The notes beneath the pieces were generated by a model. That model made no database searches and was not told the origin of the DNA. It saw only the letters and a list, made by a program, of their open reading frames with translations. Positions 17,020-24,443 of a DNA stretch of 34,983 bases are shown here, piece after piece. The stretch lies in NCBI GenBank assembly GCA_027366675.1, contig DAHXND010000118.1, positions 1 to 34,983 of the forward strand. The letters are read 5' to 3'. The number at the start of each line of letters is the position of its first letter. Within the stretch, counting starts at the first letter, position 1. The DNA comes from Acidimicrobiales bacterium. GTDB lineage: Bacteria > Actinomycetota > Acidimicrobiia > Acidimicrobiales > JAMCQF01. A program made the translations under genes and the position numbers.

Positions 17020-19197
17020 GTGACGGAAGTCGACGGCCGGCTGGCATCGCTGAGCGAGTCGGCAGAGCAGTTGATACTGAGCGGCAAGGCGGTTCTCGGC
17101 GAGGCAGAGGTCCGCGAGTGGCTAGGTGGGCTGCTTGCGTTCGGGCGCTCAGTTGTGTGCGACACGCCCGGTGAGGCGTCTGCGGCAGCTGAGGAGCTTG
17201 GATTTCCGGTCGTGCTGAAGGTCTTTGCCCAGGCAGCGCTGCACAAGTCCGACCAGGGCCTGGTTATGCTCGGGCTTGGTACGGCTCCCCAGGTTGCCGC
17301 TGCTGCAACGGAACTCTTGGCGAGAGCCCGCTCGCTCGGCTTTGAAGATGCCAGGCTTGGCGTCCAATGCCAGATCTCGGGGGTCGAAGCCGCGGTGGGG
17401 ATCCGGCGCGACGCCCTGGGTGCTGTATGCATGGTAGCGGCAGGCGGCACCCTGATAGAGCTGTATGGGGATATCTCTCTCGGGATTGCACCGCTCACCA
17501 GGTCAGAGGCGAATGCGATGGTAGAGCGCCTGAAGCTGGCGAAGCTTCTTCACGGTTACCGCGGGAGTGAAGCCCTGGATGTAGACGCGCTCGTCGATCT
17601 TCTCATGAGGGTGTGCAGCCTGGCCCTGGCTGTGCCTGAGATCAGCGAGCTCGACCTGAATCCCGTCTTCGTGCGCAGGCTCGGATGCGTGGTGGCGGAC
17701 GCTCGGGTGGTTCTGGCGAACAGGGTCACAGCCGAGGACGATCGTGACTTTGCCGACCTTGGCGCGTTGCTGGACCCGCAGCGCGTAGCTCTGATCGGGG
17801 CAGGATCGGATTCGAGGAAAGTCGGTGGCCTTCTCCTCAAGTACCTGCGCAAGTATAATTTCGCGGGGGAGCTACTGGTGGTCAATCCGGCTGCTCCTGA
17901 GTTGGATGGGGTATCGGTTGTGCCCGATCTCCGCTCCTACGCAGGGAAGGTCGACCTTGCATGTATAGCAGTGCCTGCCAAGGCCGTGGGTGGCGCAGTA
18001 GACGACTGCATGAGGGCGGAGGTGCCTGTCGGGATCATCTATTCATCCGGTTTCGGGGAAGCCGGAGAGGACGGGCGTTTGGCTCAGGAGCGTCTGGTCG
18101 AGCAGACGAAAGGGCGGTTCCGTTTCCTTGGCCCGAACTCCATGGGTGTGGCGGTTCCAGACGATAACTACTTCGCTACTTTCGGTATGGCTCTTGAGGC
18201 GCGAGATATCCCCTCTGGACCTATCGGTTTCGTTTCTCAGAGCGGGGCTATTGCCAGCTCGCTTTTCAGCCGGAGTGGAGAGTTCGAGACCGGCTTCAGC
18301 CACTGGATAAGTGTTGGCAACGAGGCGGATATCGGGGTGGCAGATGCTACTGCGCACCTCGCTGGTGATGAACGTTGCAAGGTGATATGCCTTTTTATCG
18401 AGGTTATCCGGGATCCCGGTTCGTTCGCCAGAGCCGTTCAGTTAGCCCATAATGCCGGCAAGGCTGTTGTGGTGTTCAAGACCGGCCTTTCGGATGCAGG
18501 CAGAGCGGCAGCGGCATCCCACACAGGAGCGCTGACCGGGTCCGACGAAGTGTATTCGGCGTTCTTCTGGCGCCACGGCATTGTAAGAGTGAGTAGCCTC
18601 GAAGGGCTGTTCGTTGCCGCACACGGCGTTCTCACGGCTGGCCCAGTCAGGGGACGTCGGATTGGGATCGTATCGATGTCTGGGGGTTTATGCTCTGTTC
18701 TTGCGGATCTCTGTGCCCGTAACGAGCTCGAGGTTCCCGCGTTGGCTTCCTCGACGCAGCACCGGCTGTCCGAGCTGATCCCATCATTCGGTGCCCTGCG
18801 CAACCCCGTGGACATAACCGCCGTCGGGATACAGCATCCCCATATGGTGAGAGATGCCGTTACAGCCCTTCGGGACTCCGACGAGGTCGACGTTGTGCTG
18901 GTGCAGCTGAGCACGAACGCAGACCCAGCCGCAGCTGAGATGGCTCTCGACCTGTGCCAGCTTCGCGAGACCAGCGGACCCCCGATACTGGTTGGTCGCC
19001 TCGGATCGAGTGCTCTCGCCCCGAAGGCCATGACGGTCTACAGGGAAGCCGGGGTTCATGTGTTCACCTGGCCCGATCAGCTTGTCCAGGCAGCTACAGC
19101 TGCGGTGACATTTGGTAGGAGCATGGCCAGTGACATCGAAGAGATGGAGGGAGCCGTGACGGGACGCCCCGATCGTCTGAGCCAGGTAGGAGATTGA
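17020..19197 (+). CDS. NDP-forming acyl-CoA synthetase with permuted domain order
   Basis: Activates a carboxylic acid with CoA using ATP (ADP-forming) through a phosphohistidine. The ATP-grasp domain comes first (about residues 20-235: VVLKVFAQAALHKSDQG, ISELDLNPVF), then the CoA-binding Rossmann domain (from about 245: LLDPQRVALIGAGSDSRKVG, VDLACIAVPA), then the two ligase/flavodoxin-like domains with the phospho-acceptor motif SHTGALTG (His501) and NPVDITAVG. Most members have the CoA-binding part first; domain shuffling in this family is known. GTG 17020 has GGAAGGA upstream. The acyl-CoA dehydrogenase starts four bases after its stop, so both probably act in one pathway. The substrate is unknown. 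Confidence 0.9.
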   Translation: MTEVDGRLASLSESAEQLILSGKAVLGEAEVREWLGGLLAFGRSVVCDTPGEASAAAEELGFPVVLKVFAQAALHKSDQGLVMLGLGTAPQVAAAATELLARARSLGFEDARLGVQCQISGVEAAVGIRRDALGAVCMVAAGGTLIELYGDISLGIAPLTRSEANAMVERLKLAKLLHGYRGSEALDVDALVDLLMRVCSLALAVPEISELDLNPVFVRRLGCVVADARVVLANRVTAEDDRDFADLGALLDPQRVALIGAGSDSRKVGGLLLKYLRKYNFAGELLVVNPAAPELDGVSVVPDLRSYAGKVDLACIAVPAKAVGGAVDDCMRAEVPVGIIYSSGFGEAGEDGRLAQERLVEQTKGRFRFLGPNSMGVAVPDDNYFATFGMALEARDIPSGPIGFVSQSGAIASSLFSRSGEFETGFSHWISVGNEADIGVADATAHLAGDERCKVICLFIEVIRDPGSFARAVQLAHNAGKAVVVFKTGLSDAGRAAAASHTGALTGSDEVYSAFFWRHGIVRVSSLEGLFVAAHGVLTAGPVRGRRIGIVSMSGGLCSVLADLCARNELEVPALASSTQHRLSELIPSFGALRNPVDITAVGIQHPHMVRDAVTALRDSDEVDVVLVQLSTNADPAAAEMALDLCQLRETSGPPILVGRLGSSALAPKAMTVYREAGVHVFTWPDQLVQAATAAVTFGRSMASDIEEMEGAVTGRPDRLSQVGD

Positions 19198-19201
19198 CGC
19201 A

Positions 19202-20338
19202 ATGGACTTTCGTCTGAACCCAGACCAGGACGCCCTTGTAGCCAGTGCCAGGGGGCTGGCTCAGCGCCATGCTCAGGACCCTACGGTGTCATGGGAGGAG
19301 GCTGGGCAGTTCCCGTGGGAATTCTGCAGCGAGCTCGCTGCACACGGTATGACCGGCATCGACCTTTCTGTGGACGTAGGTGGCGGCGGTGGGACGCTGA
19401 TGGACTCCGTTTTGGTGCTCGAGTCAGTTGGGCGTGTTGGTCCCCATCTGGCTGACGCTGTTCAGGCTACGAACTTCGGTGCTGTGAGGCAGATAGCCAA
19501 GTTCGGTGGTGACAGGGTCGTAGACGAGGTGCTGAAGCCGATTCTTGGTGGATCTGCGCTTGCTACGATAGGTATGTCTGAGCCTGGTGGTGGATCAGCC
19601 CTGAGCTCGTTACGCACCCGGGCTGAGGTGCGCGGAGGAGACGTAGTGGTGAGCGGAAGCAAGCTGTTCAACTCGAACGGTCCGCATGCCACGCATTATG
19701 TGATCTGGGCTCGGTTCGGAGACGGGCGCGACGATATCGGTGCAGTGGTGGTTCCCGCAGATACGGCTGGCCTCACCCGCGGCCGGACAGAGCGCTTTCT
19801 CTCTGGCGAGGTGCATTGCGGCCTTACTCTGGACGAGTGCAAGTTGCCATCCGATTATGTTTTGGTTGACCACGATGGCATGAGGAAGATGATGACGATC
19901 TTCAACATAGAACGCTTGGGCAACGCCACACGCGCCTATGCGTTCGGCGAGGTCGCGTTCAAGCTGGCCACTGAGTATATGGTTGATCGAGAGACAGCAG
20001 GCTCGCGCCTGCAGGATTTCCAGGGGCTTCGCTGGAAGATCGCGGACCTGAGGATGCGCCTCGACGCAGCCCAGCTCCTTTTGTACCGGGCTGCTACCGA
20101 ATTGCGTGATGGAGCCCCTGTTCCCGTATACACCTCCATAGCGAAGGCGTTTGCCAACGAAGCTGGCTTCGATGCTGCCAACGAGGCACTGCAGATCGCC
20201 GGTGGATACGGATTCACTGAGGATTCGGCACTCGCCTATCTGTTTCACCGAACACGCGGTTGGATGATAGCGGGGGGAACAGTCGAGATGCAGCGTAACC
20301 GCATTGCGCGCGATGTGTTCAGGGGGATGGAGTCATGA
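19202..20338 (+). CDS. Acyl-CoA dehydrogenase (FAD)
   Basis: Introduces the alpha-beta double bond into an acyl-CoA and passes electrons to ETF (no ETF genes are in the window). It has the N-terminal helical domain, the middle beta domain with GMSEPGGGSALSS, and the C-terminal helical bundle with AGGYGFTED. The usual catalytic Glu of the EGT motif is Gly358 (IAGGT). A Glu is present at residue 237 in FNIERLG, the position used by isovaleryl-CoA and long-chain acyl-CoA dehydrogenases, so the enzyme is probably active and may prefer branched or long substrates. It has 378 aa, normal for the family, and an ATG start. Confidence 0.93.
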   Translation: MDFRLNPDQDALVASARGLAQRHAQDPTVSWEEAGQFPWEFCSELAAHGMTGIDLSVDVGGGGGTLMDSVLVLESVGRVGPHLADAVQATNFGAVRQIAKFGGDRVVDEVLKPILGGSALATIGMSEPGGGSALSSLRTRAEVRGGDVVVSGSKLFNSNGPHATHYVIWARFGDGRDDIGAVVVPADTAGLTRGRTERFLSGEVHCGLTLDECKLPSDYVLVDHDGMRKMMTIFNIERLGNATRAYAFGEVAFKLATEYMVDRETAGSRLQDFQGLRWKIADLRMRLDAAQLLLYRAATELRDGAPVPVYTSIAKAFANEAGFDAANEALQIAGGYGFTEDSALAYLFHRTRGWMIAGGTVEMQRNRIARDVFRGMES

Positions 20339-20382
20339 CAGCCCGGAAGATCTTCTCTTGGATGTGCGCGGTGACAGCGTGA
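20335..20382 (+). CDS. Possible 15-codon coupling ORF
   Basis: ATG 20335 overlaps the acyl-CoA dehydrogenase stop (ATGA) and opens a 15-codon frame whose TGA (20380-20382) overlaps GTG 20379, a candidate start of the MaoC gene. It may carry ribosomes across the junction, or be chance. The peptide itself resembles nothing I know. Confidence 0.25.
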   Translation: MTARKIFSWMCAVTA

Positions 20383-20882
20383 CTGAGGCCGCTTCCACAG
20401 AATCCCGCAATGGTGCTGCTGACTCGGTGTTGTTCAATCGAGTTGCCACTGTTGCCCGGACTATAACAGAGGGGGATGTATACCTATTTGCTGGTGTAAC
20501 TGGCGATATGTCCCCCGTGCATCTGAATGCTCAGTATGCGAAAAGGCTTCCAGGTGGGCAGCGAGTAGCGCATGGGGTGTTGCTGGTCGGCCTCATGTCT
20601 GCCGCATCCTCCGTATGGTGCCGCGATGTCGGGCTTGATGCGTTCTCCTATGGCTACGATCGAGTTCGGTTCGTGCGACCAGTGCGATTCGGCGATACCA
20701 TCCGAGTCAGCTACAGGCTCGTCGAGCACGAGCCTGGCGAGCGGCGTTATGTAGCTGAGGCAGAGGCATTGAACCAGGAAGGTGAAGTAGTGGCAGTCGC
20801 CAGGCATATTCTGTGGGAGGTCCTACCTGAGGACGGTGACTCTTCCCGGGATGGGGAAGTTAGATCTGGGAGCGAAGAGTAG
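20379..20882 (+). CDS. MaoC-like hot-dog dehydratase/hydratase (first copy)
   Basis: Hot-dog-fold protein of the (R)-specific enoyl-CoA hydratase group. The active-site loop is FAGVTGDMSPVHLNAQYA; the catalytic Asp and His are present, with Ser in place of the common Asn between them. It is followed by RVAHGVLLVGLMS, the usual substrate-tunnel helix. It probably hydrates or dehydrates the product of the preceding acyl-CoA dehydrogenase. The start is unsettled: GTG 20379 (167 aa) fits translational coupling, TTG 20358 has GGAAG eight bases upstream, GTG 20364 is between them, and the frame is open to 20304. The CaiB/BaiF gene starts four bases after the stop. Confidence 0.85.
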   Translation: MTEAASTESRNGAADSVLFNRVATVARTITEGDVYLFAGVTGDMSPVHLNAQYAKRLPGGQRVAHGVLLVGLMSAASSVWCRDVGLDAFSYGYDRVRFVRPVRFGDTIRVSYRLVEHEPGERRYVAEAEALNQEGEVVAVARHILWEVLPEDGDSSRDGEVRSGSEE

Positions 20883-20885
20883 CCA

Positions 20886-22109
20886 GTGGGCATGCTTGCA
20901 GGTGTCCGGATTATCGACACGACCCGTCTCCTTCCTGGACCCTATGCAGGTTGGCTTCTCGCTTCAATGGGGGCTGATGTGATAAAGGTAGAGCAGCCAG
21001 GGCGAGGTGACTACATACGGCAGAACTGGCCCAGGCGTGCTGGTACTTCTACGGTGTTCCATATCTACAATCGCGGCAAGCGCAGCATCGCTATAGATCT
21101 GAAGAGCCAGGAAGGTAAGGACGCATTTATCGATCTCGCGTCCGCATCTGACGCAGTGCTGGATGGCAACCGGCCTGGTGTCATGGATCGTCTTGGGTGT
21201 GGATGGGAGACCTGTCGTGCCCGTAACGCCAAGCTTGTCTGGTGCGCCATCACGGGATTCGGCCAGGACGGGCCATATGCTGGTCGCGCTGGGCACGATG
21301 TGAATTATCTGAGCCTGGCGGGGGCGCTGAGCGGCCTGCGGGGCCATGACGGAAAACCAATATTACCCAGAGTGACCATAGCTGATATGGCCGGCGGGGG
21401 ACTGATGGCGCTGGCGGGCCTGCTGGGCGCACTCCTTGGGGCAGCGAGGACCGGCCAGGGGAGGTTCGTGGATGTATCCATGACCGATTCGGTGTTGTCT
21501 ATGCAGGGCCTACGGATTGCTGAGGAGCTTGCCCCTGGAGAGCAACGGCCGGCTGGCACGTTGTCTGGGGATGGAGACGACCTGGAGTGCGGAGTCTACG
21601 AGACATCCGACGGTAGATTCATAAGTCTTGATCCCTACGAGAATCGCTTCAAAGAGAGGCTCTGGAGTCTCATAGAGCAGGCAGGCTTCGGCCAGAGACC
21701 GAGTCAGCGTGAGCGTGGCACAGTTCGTTCGGTGCTTGCGCACATCGTAGCCAGCCAACCTCGCGACGCTTGGGTCGCACTTCTGGACGCGGAGGATGTG
21801 TGCTTCGCCCCCGTCTACGAGCTGAGCGAGATGCAAAGTGATCCAAATGTAGTAGCCAGGGGGAGCCTCGGTGACGTAATGGACCCGGATGCCGGTAGCC
21901 CCAGCCTCTCTAGCCCACTTCGCTTCTATCCAGGAGCGTGTGAGCGCGAGTTGGGGTCGGCACCGGCTCTCGGTGAGCACAGTCTGGACGTGTTGTCAGA
22001 GGTCGGTTGGGACACCGAGCGGATGGATGCCGCGACCCAGGCCGGAGCAATCTGGTGGCCGGGTTCCGGTGCCGGCGGAGATTCCCGGACGAGAGGAGAA
22101 GCGATATGA
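20886..22109 (+). CDS. CaiB/BaiF family protein, alpha-methylacyl-CoA racemase-like
   Basis: Family III CoA-transferase/racemase fold, 407 aa, starting VRIIDTTRLLPGPYAGWLLASMGADVIKVE, the standard N-terminus. GHDVNY gives His137-Asp138, and IADMAGGG gives Asp167, 30 residues after the His. Mycobacterial alpha-methylacyl-CoA racemase uses His126 and Asp156 (also 30 apart) plus Glu241; the third position appears to be Asp249 here (LDP for IEP). These comparisons are from memory. The enzyme may epimerise a 2-methylacyl-CoA before dehydrogenation, or transfer CoA between acids. GTG 20886 follows the MaoC stop by three bases; the end overlaps the next SDR as ATGA. Confidence 0.88.
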   Translation: MGMLAGVRIIDTTRLLPGPYAGWLLASMGADVIKVEQPGRGDYIRQNWPRRAGTSTVFHIYNRGKRSIAIDLKSQEGKDAFIDLASASDAVLDGNRPGVMDRLGCGWETCRARNAKLVWCAITGFGQDGPYAGRAGHDVNYLSLAGALSGLRGHDGKPILPRVTIADMAGGGLMALAGLLGALLGAARTGQGRFVDVSMTDSVLSMQGLRIAEELAPGEQRPAGTLSGDGDDLECGVYETSDGRFISLDPYENRFKERLWSLIEQAGFGQRPSQRERGTVRSVLAHIVASQPRDAWVALLDAEDVCFAPVYELSEMQSDPNVVARGSLGDVMDPDAGSPSLSSPLRFYPGACERELGSAPALGEHSLDVLSEVGWDTERMDAATQAGAIWWPGSGAGGDSRTRGEAI

Positions 22110-22843
22110 GCCCGGAATCTGGAAGGGCAGTAGTAGTGGTAACGGGTGCGGCTCAGGGCATAGGTCATGAGGTGTGTGTTCGCTTTGCTGCAGACGGGTG
22201 GCACGTCATCGGTGTTGATCTGGATCAGGGAGTCGAGAAGCTGGAGGGAGAGATTCCCGGAGCGCTCAGTGCAGTTCTCGATGTCCGTGACGAGACGGAG
22301 TGGGCAGAGCTGATCCGGAGTCTGGGCGATGATGGCTCGCATGTCGAAGCTCTCATCAATTGTGCCGGGATTCTTGCTCCTGAGTCTGCGGTGGCCGATA
22401 CTCCACTCGAGGTCTGGCGGCGAGTGATAGACGTGAACCTGACGGGCACCTTTGTTAGCTGCAAGGCGGTCTTGCCCCTGATGACAAGTCGGAGGCGAGG
22501 CTTCATAGTGAATCTCGCTTCGATAGCGGGTAAGGAGGGCAACGCCATGCAGGCGGCCTACAGTGCGGCTAAAGGTGGCGTGATCGCGTTCACGAAGGCT
22601 CTGGCCAAGGAGGTAGCACCGGACGGCGTGACCGTCAACGCCATCGCGCCGACGATGATCGAAGGTCCTCTCAGTGCGTCGATGAGCGAGGATTTGCGGG
22701 CGAAGCTCCTGGCCAAGATACCAATGGCGCGTCTCGGTCGCCCTGACGAGGTGGCCGCCATGGTCGCGTGGATCTGCTCGGGAGAATGCTCGTTTACGAC
22801 CGGCAGTGTCTTCGATCTGACAGGGGGACGCGCTACGTACTGA
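22106..22843 (+). CDS. Short-chain dehydrogenase/reductase
   Basis: Classical SDR of 245 aa: TGAAQGIG cofactor loop, NCAG, catalytic Ser in NLASIAG, YSAAK with Tyr and Lys, C-terminal FDLTGG. The start is ATG 22106, overlapping the CaiB stop (ATGA) with AGGAG eight bases upstream; the frame stays open to 22007 inside CaiB but without support. Between a CaiB protein and a MaoC hydratase it is a natural candidate for the 3-hydroxyacyl-CoA dehydrogenase step (FabG/FadB-like role), since no classical 3-hydroxyacyl-CoA dehydrogenase is present. Substrate unproven. Confidence 0.9.
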   Translation: MSPESGRAVVVVTGAAQGIGHEVCVRFAADGWHVIGVDLDQGVEKLEGEIPGALSAVLDVRDETEWAELIRSLGDDGSHVEALINCAGILAPESAVADTPLEVWRRVIDVNLTGTFVSCKAVLPLMTSRRRGFIVNLASIAGKEGNAMQAAYSAAKGGVIAFTKALAKEVAPDGVTVNAIAPTMIEGPLSASMSEDLRAKLLAKIPMARLGRPDEVAAMVAWICSGECSFTTGSVFDLTGGRATY

Positions 22844-22898
22844 TCGGCATGAGACTTGGCTCTGTCACATGGTTACATCGTAGAAGGGATTCAATAAC

Positions 22899-23492
22899 GT
22901 GCCTGTGAAACGCGAAGACCCCAGGATTATCCCGCCAGCAGACCTCTACTGGGATGATCTATCCCTGGATGACCGCGTGGTCAGCCCAGGCCGCACCATA
23001 GGCGAAGCTGATATCCTGGCCTTTGCCGGTCTTAGTGGCGACTACAACCAGCTACATATGGATGCGGAGTATGCTGCGAGCGAGACTGGATTCACTCGGC
23101 GGGTTGCACATGGGCTCTTGGGACTCAGTGTAGCGAGTGGTCTATTCACGCGCACCTGGCTAGGTACAGGTATTCAGCGGCACATGATTGCCATGCTGGA
23201 GATTCAATGGAAGTTCGTGGCTCCGCTCTTCGCCGGGGAGACCGTCCGTCTGGAAGCCGAGATCACGAACCTGCGAGCGACTTCGAATAGGGAACGCGGG
23301 ATAGCTATCCTGGATCGCCGCTTGGTGGATGGCTCCGCCAAGGTGCTCCAGCATGGCACTACTACCATGCTGATCCGGAGGCGCGTCGACGGTGCTACTG
23401 CCACACAGGATGGGAGCGCTCTACTCGCGCCGAGCAGGCTTGGCCGGGCAACCCGGGATCGTAGAACCGCTGCAGGGGGGCAAGTGCAGTGA
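22899..23492 (+). CDS. MaoC-like hydratase (second copy)
   Basis: 197-aa hot-dog protein with the full hydratase-2 loop FAGLSGDYNQLHMDAEYA (Asp, Asn and His all present) and the following RVAHGLLGLSVASG helix. It is distinct from the first MaoC protein and has a better-conserved active site. It might act on a different chain length or stereochemistry, or the two could form a heterodimer. GTG 22899 has AGAAGGGA about ten bases upstream. The basic, Ala-rich C-terminal 35 residues look disordered. Its last codons overlap the enoyl-CoA hydratase start (GTGA). Confidence 0.9.
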   Translation: MPVKREDPRIIPPADLYWDDLSLDDRVVSPGRTIGEADILAFAGLSGDYNQLHMDAEYAASETGFTRRVAHGLLGLSVASGLFTRTWLGTGIQRHMIAMLEIQWKFVAPLFAGETVRLEAEITNLRATSNRERGIAILDRRLVDGSAKVLQHGTTTMLIRRRVDGATATQDGSALLAPSRLGRATRDRRTAAGGQVQ

Positions 23493-24346
23493 GCATCTCG
23501 CGGAGCGGGCGCAGTGCCACGCGTGAAGGGGTGGAGCTCGATCGCCAGGGACCGATCTGGATAATACGGATCAACAGGCCAAGCCACCTGAATGCACTGG
23601 ATCCCGAGTCCAGTTCGGAGTGCCTCGCCTATTTCCGGGAGGGGGTGGATGACAGCTCCCTCAGGGTCGTGATAGTGACTGGCGCAGGCGAGCGCTCCTT
23701 CTGTGCTGGGTTCGACCTGTCCGCGATGAATTATCCAGCAGGGAACGAGGATTCGGCAGTTGGAGGCAGTGTCAAAGAGGGGTCTGCGTCCTCGGGCGGA
23801 GAGGGCGGTGTGTCTGTGGGAGCCTTGACGAAGGACATCTATTTTCCGAAGCCGGTTATTGCTGCGGTGAATGGCCTCGCCTACGGAGGGGGTCTGGAGC
23901 TAATGCTCGCTTGTGACCTGCGCATAGCGGTACCACATGCGACCTTCGCCTTACCAGAGGTCGGTCTGGGCCTGATTGCCGGTGGCGGCGGGACGGTACG
24001 GTTACCCTCTCAGATCCCGTGGGCGATAGCAGCAGAGGTGCTTATGCTGGGTCGCGTCCTGAGTGCTGATGAAGCTCTCGATCTCGGCTTGATCAATCGC
24101 ATCGTGGAACCTGATGATCTTTTGCCGGCTGCAATTGACTTGGCAGGGGAGCTGGCTCGGAGATCTCCTGACGCGCTTCGGTATACGAAAGCCTCGATGT
24201 GGCGAAGTCGCGGCATGACCATTGCTGATGCCTTGGAGTTGGAGCAGGGGTACTCCGAGCTGGTTCAGCGCAGTGCGGAGGCGCAGCAGGGCGTGGCGAG
24301 CTTTTTCGAGAAGCGAAGGGCAGCGGAAAAGCCGGAAGCGGAATGA
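23489..24346 (+). CDS. Enoyl-CoA hydratase/isomerase (crotonase family)
   Basis: 285-aa crotonase. Oxyanion-hole segments are SFCAGFDL and NGLAYGGGLEL; the two catalytic-glutamate positions appear occupied (GGGLEL and LPEVGLG), and the glycine-rich GLIAGGGGT loop follows, with Ala for the usual Pro. This favours a hydratase, though isomerase, hydrolase or lyase activity is possible in the family. A Gly/Ser-rich insertion (about residues 90-112) precedes the second oxyanion strand. It starts at GTG 23489 coupled to the MaoC stop. It is the last gene of the plus-strand run and faces the convergent oxidoreductase gene. Confidence 0.92.
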   Translation: MSISRSGRSATREGVELDRQGPIWIIRINRPSHLNALDPESSSECLAYFREGVDDSSLRVVIVTGAGERSFCAGFDLSAMNYPAGNEDSAVGGSVKEGSASSGGEGGVSVGALTKDIYFPKPVIAAVNGLAYGGGLELMLACDLRIAVPHATFALPEVGLGLIAGGGGTVRLPSQIPWAIAAEVLMLGRVLSADEALDLGLINRIVEPDDLLPAAIDLAGELARRSPDALRYTKASMWRSRGMTIADALELEQGYSELVQRSAEAQQGVASFFEKRRAAEKPEAE

Positions 24347-24405
24347 GCTGAGACGCTGTACTTGTATCTTGGGCAGCTAGCTGTCAGAGGGTCAGCTTGG
24401 ATACG

Positions 24406-24443
24406 GGCTAACCAGCTCGCGTATGGCTAACCAGCTCGCGTAT
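24406..24443. repeat. 19-bp tandem duplication at the 3' end of the flavin oxidoreductase
   Basis: Two perfect 19-bp copies (24406-24424, 24425-24443) overlap the minus-strand stop at 24408-24410. Because 19 is not a multiple of three, the duplication changed the reading of the last residues (ending IRELVSHTRAG). Confidence 0.85.

Noticed and set aside
24374-24383. CAGCTAGCTG palindrome between convergent genes as terminator
   Set aside because: Only 5-bp arms with no loop and no T-tract.
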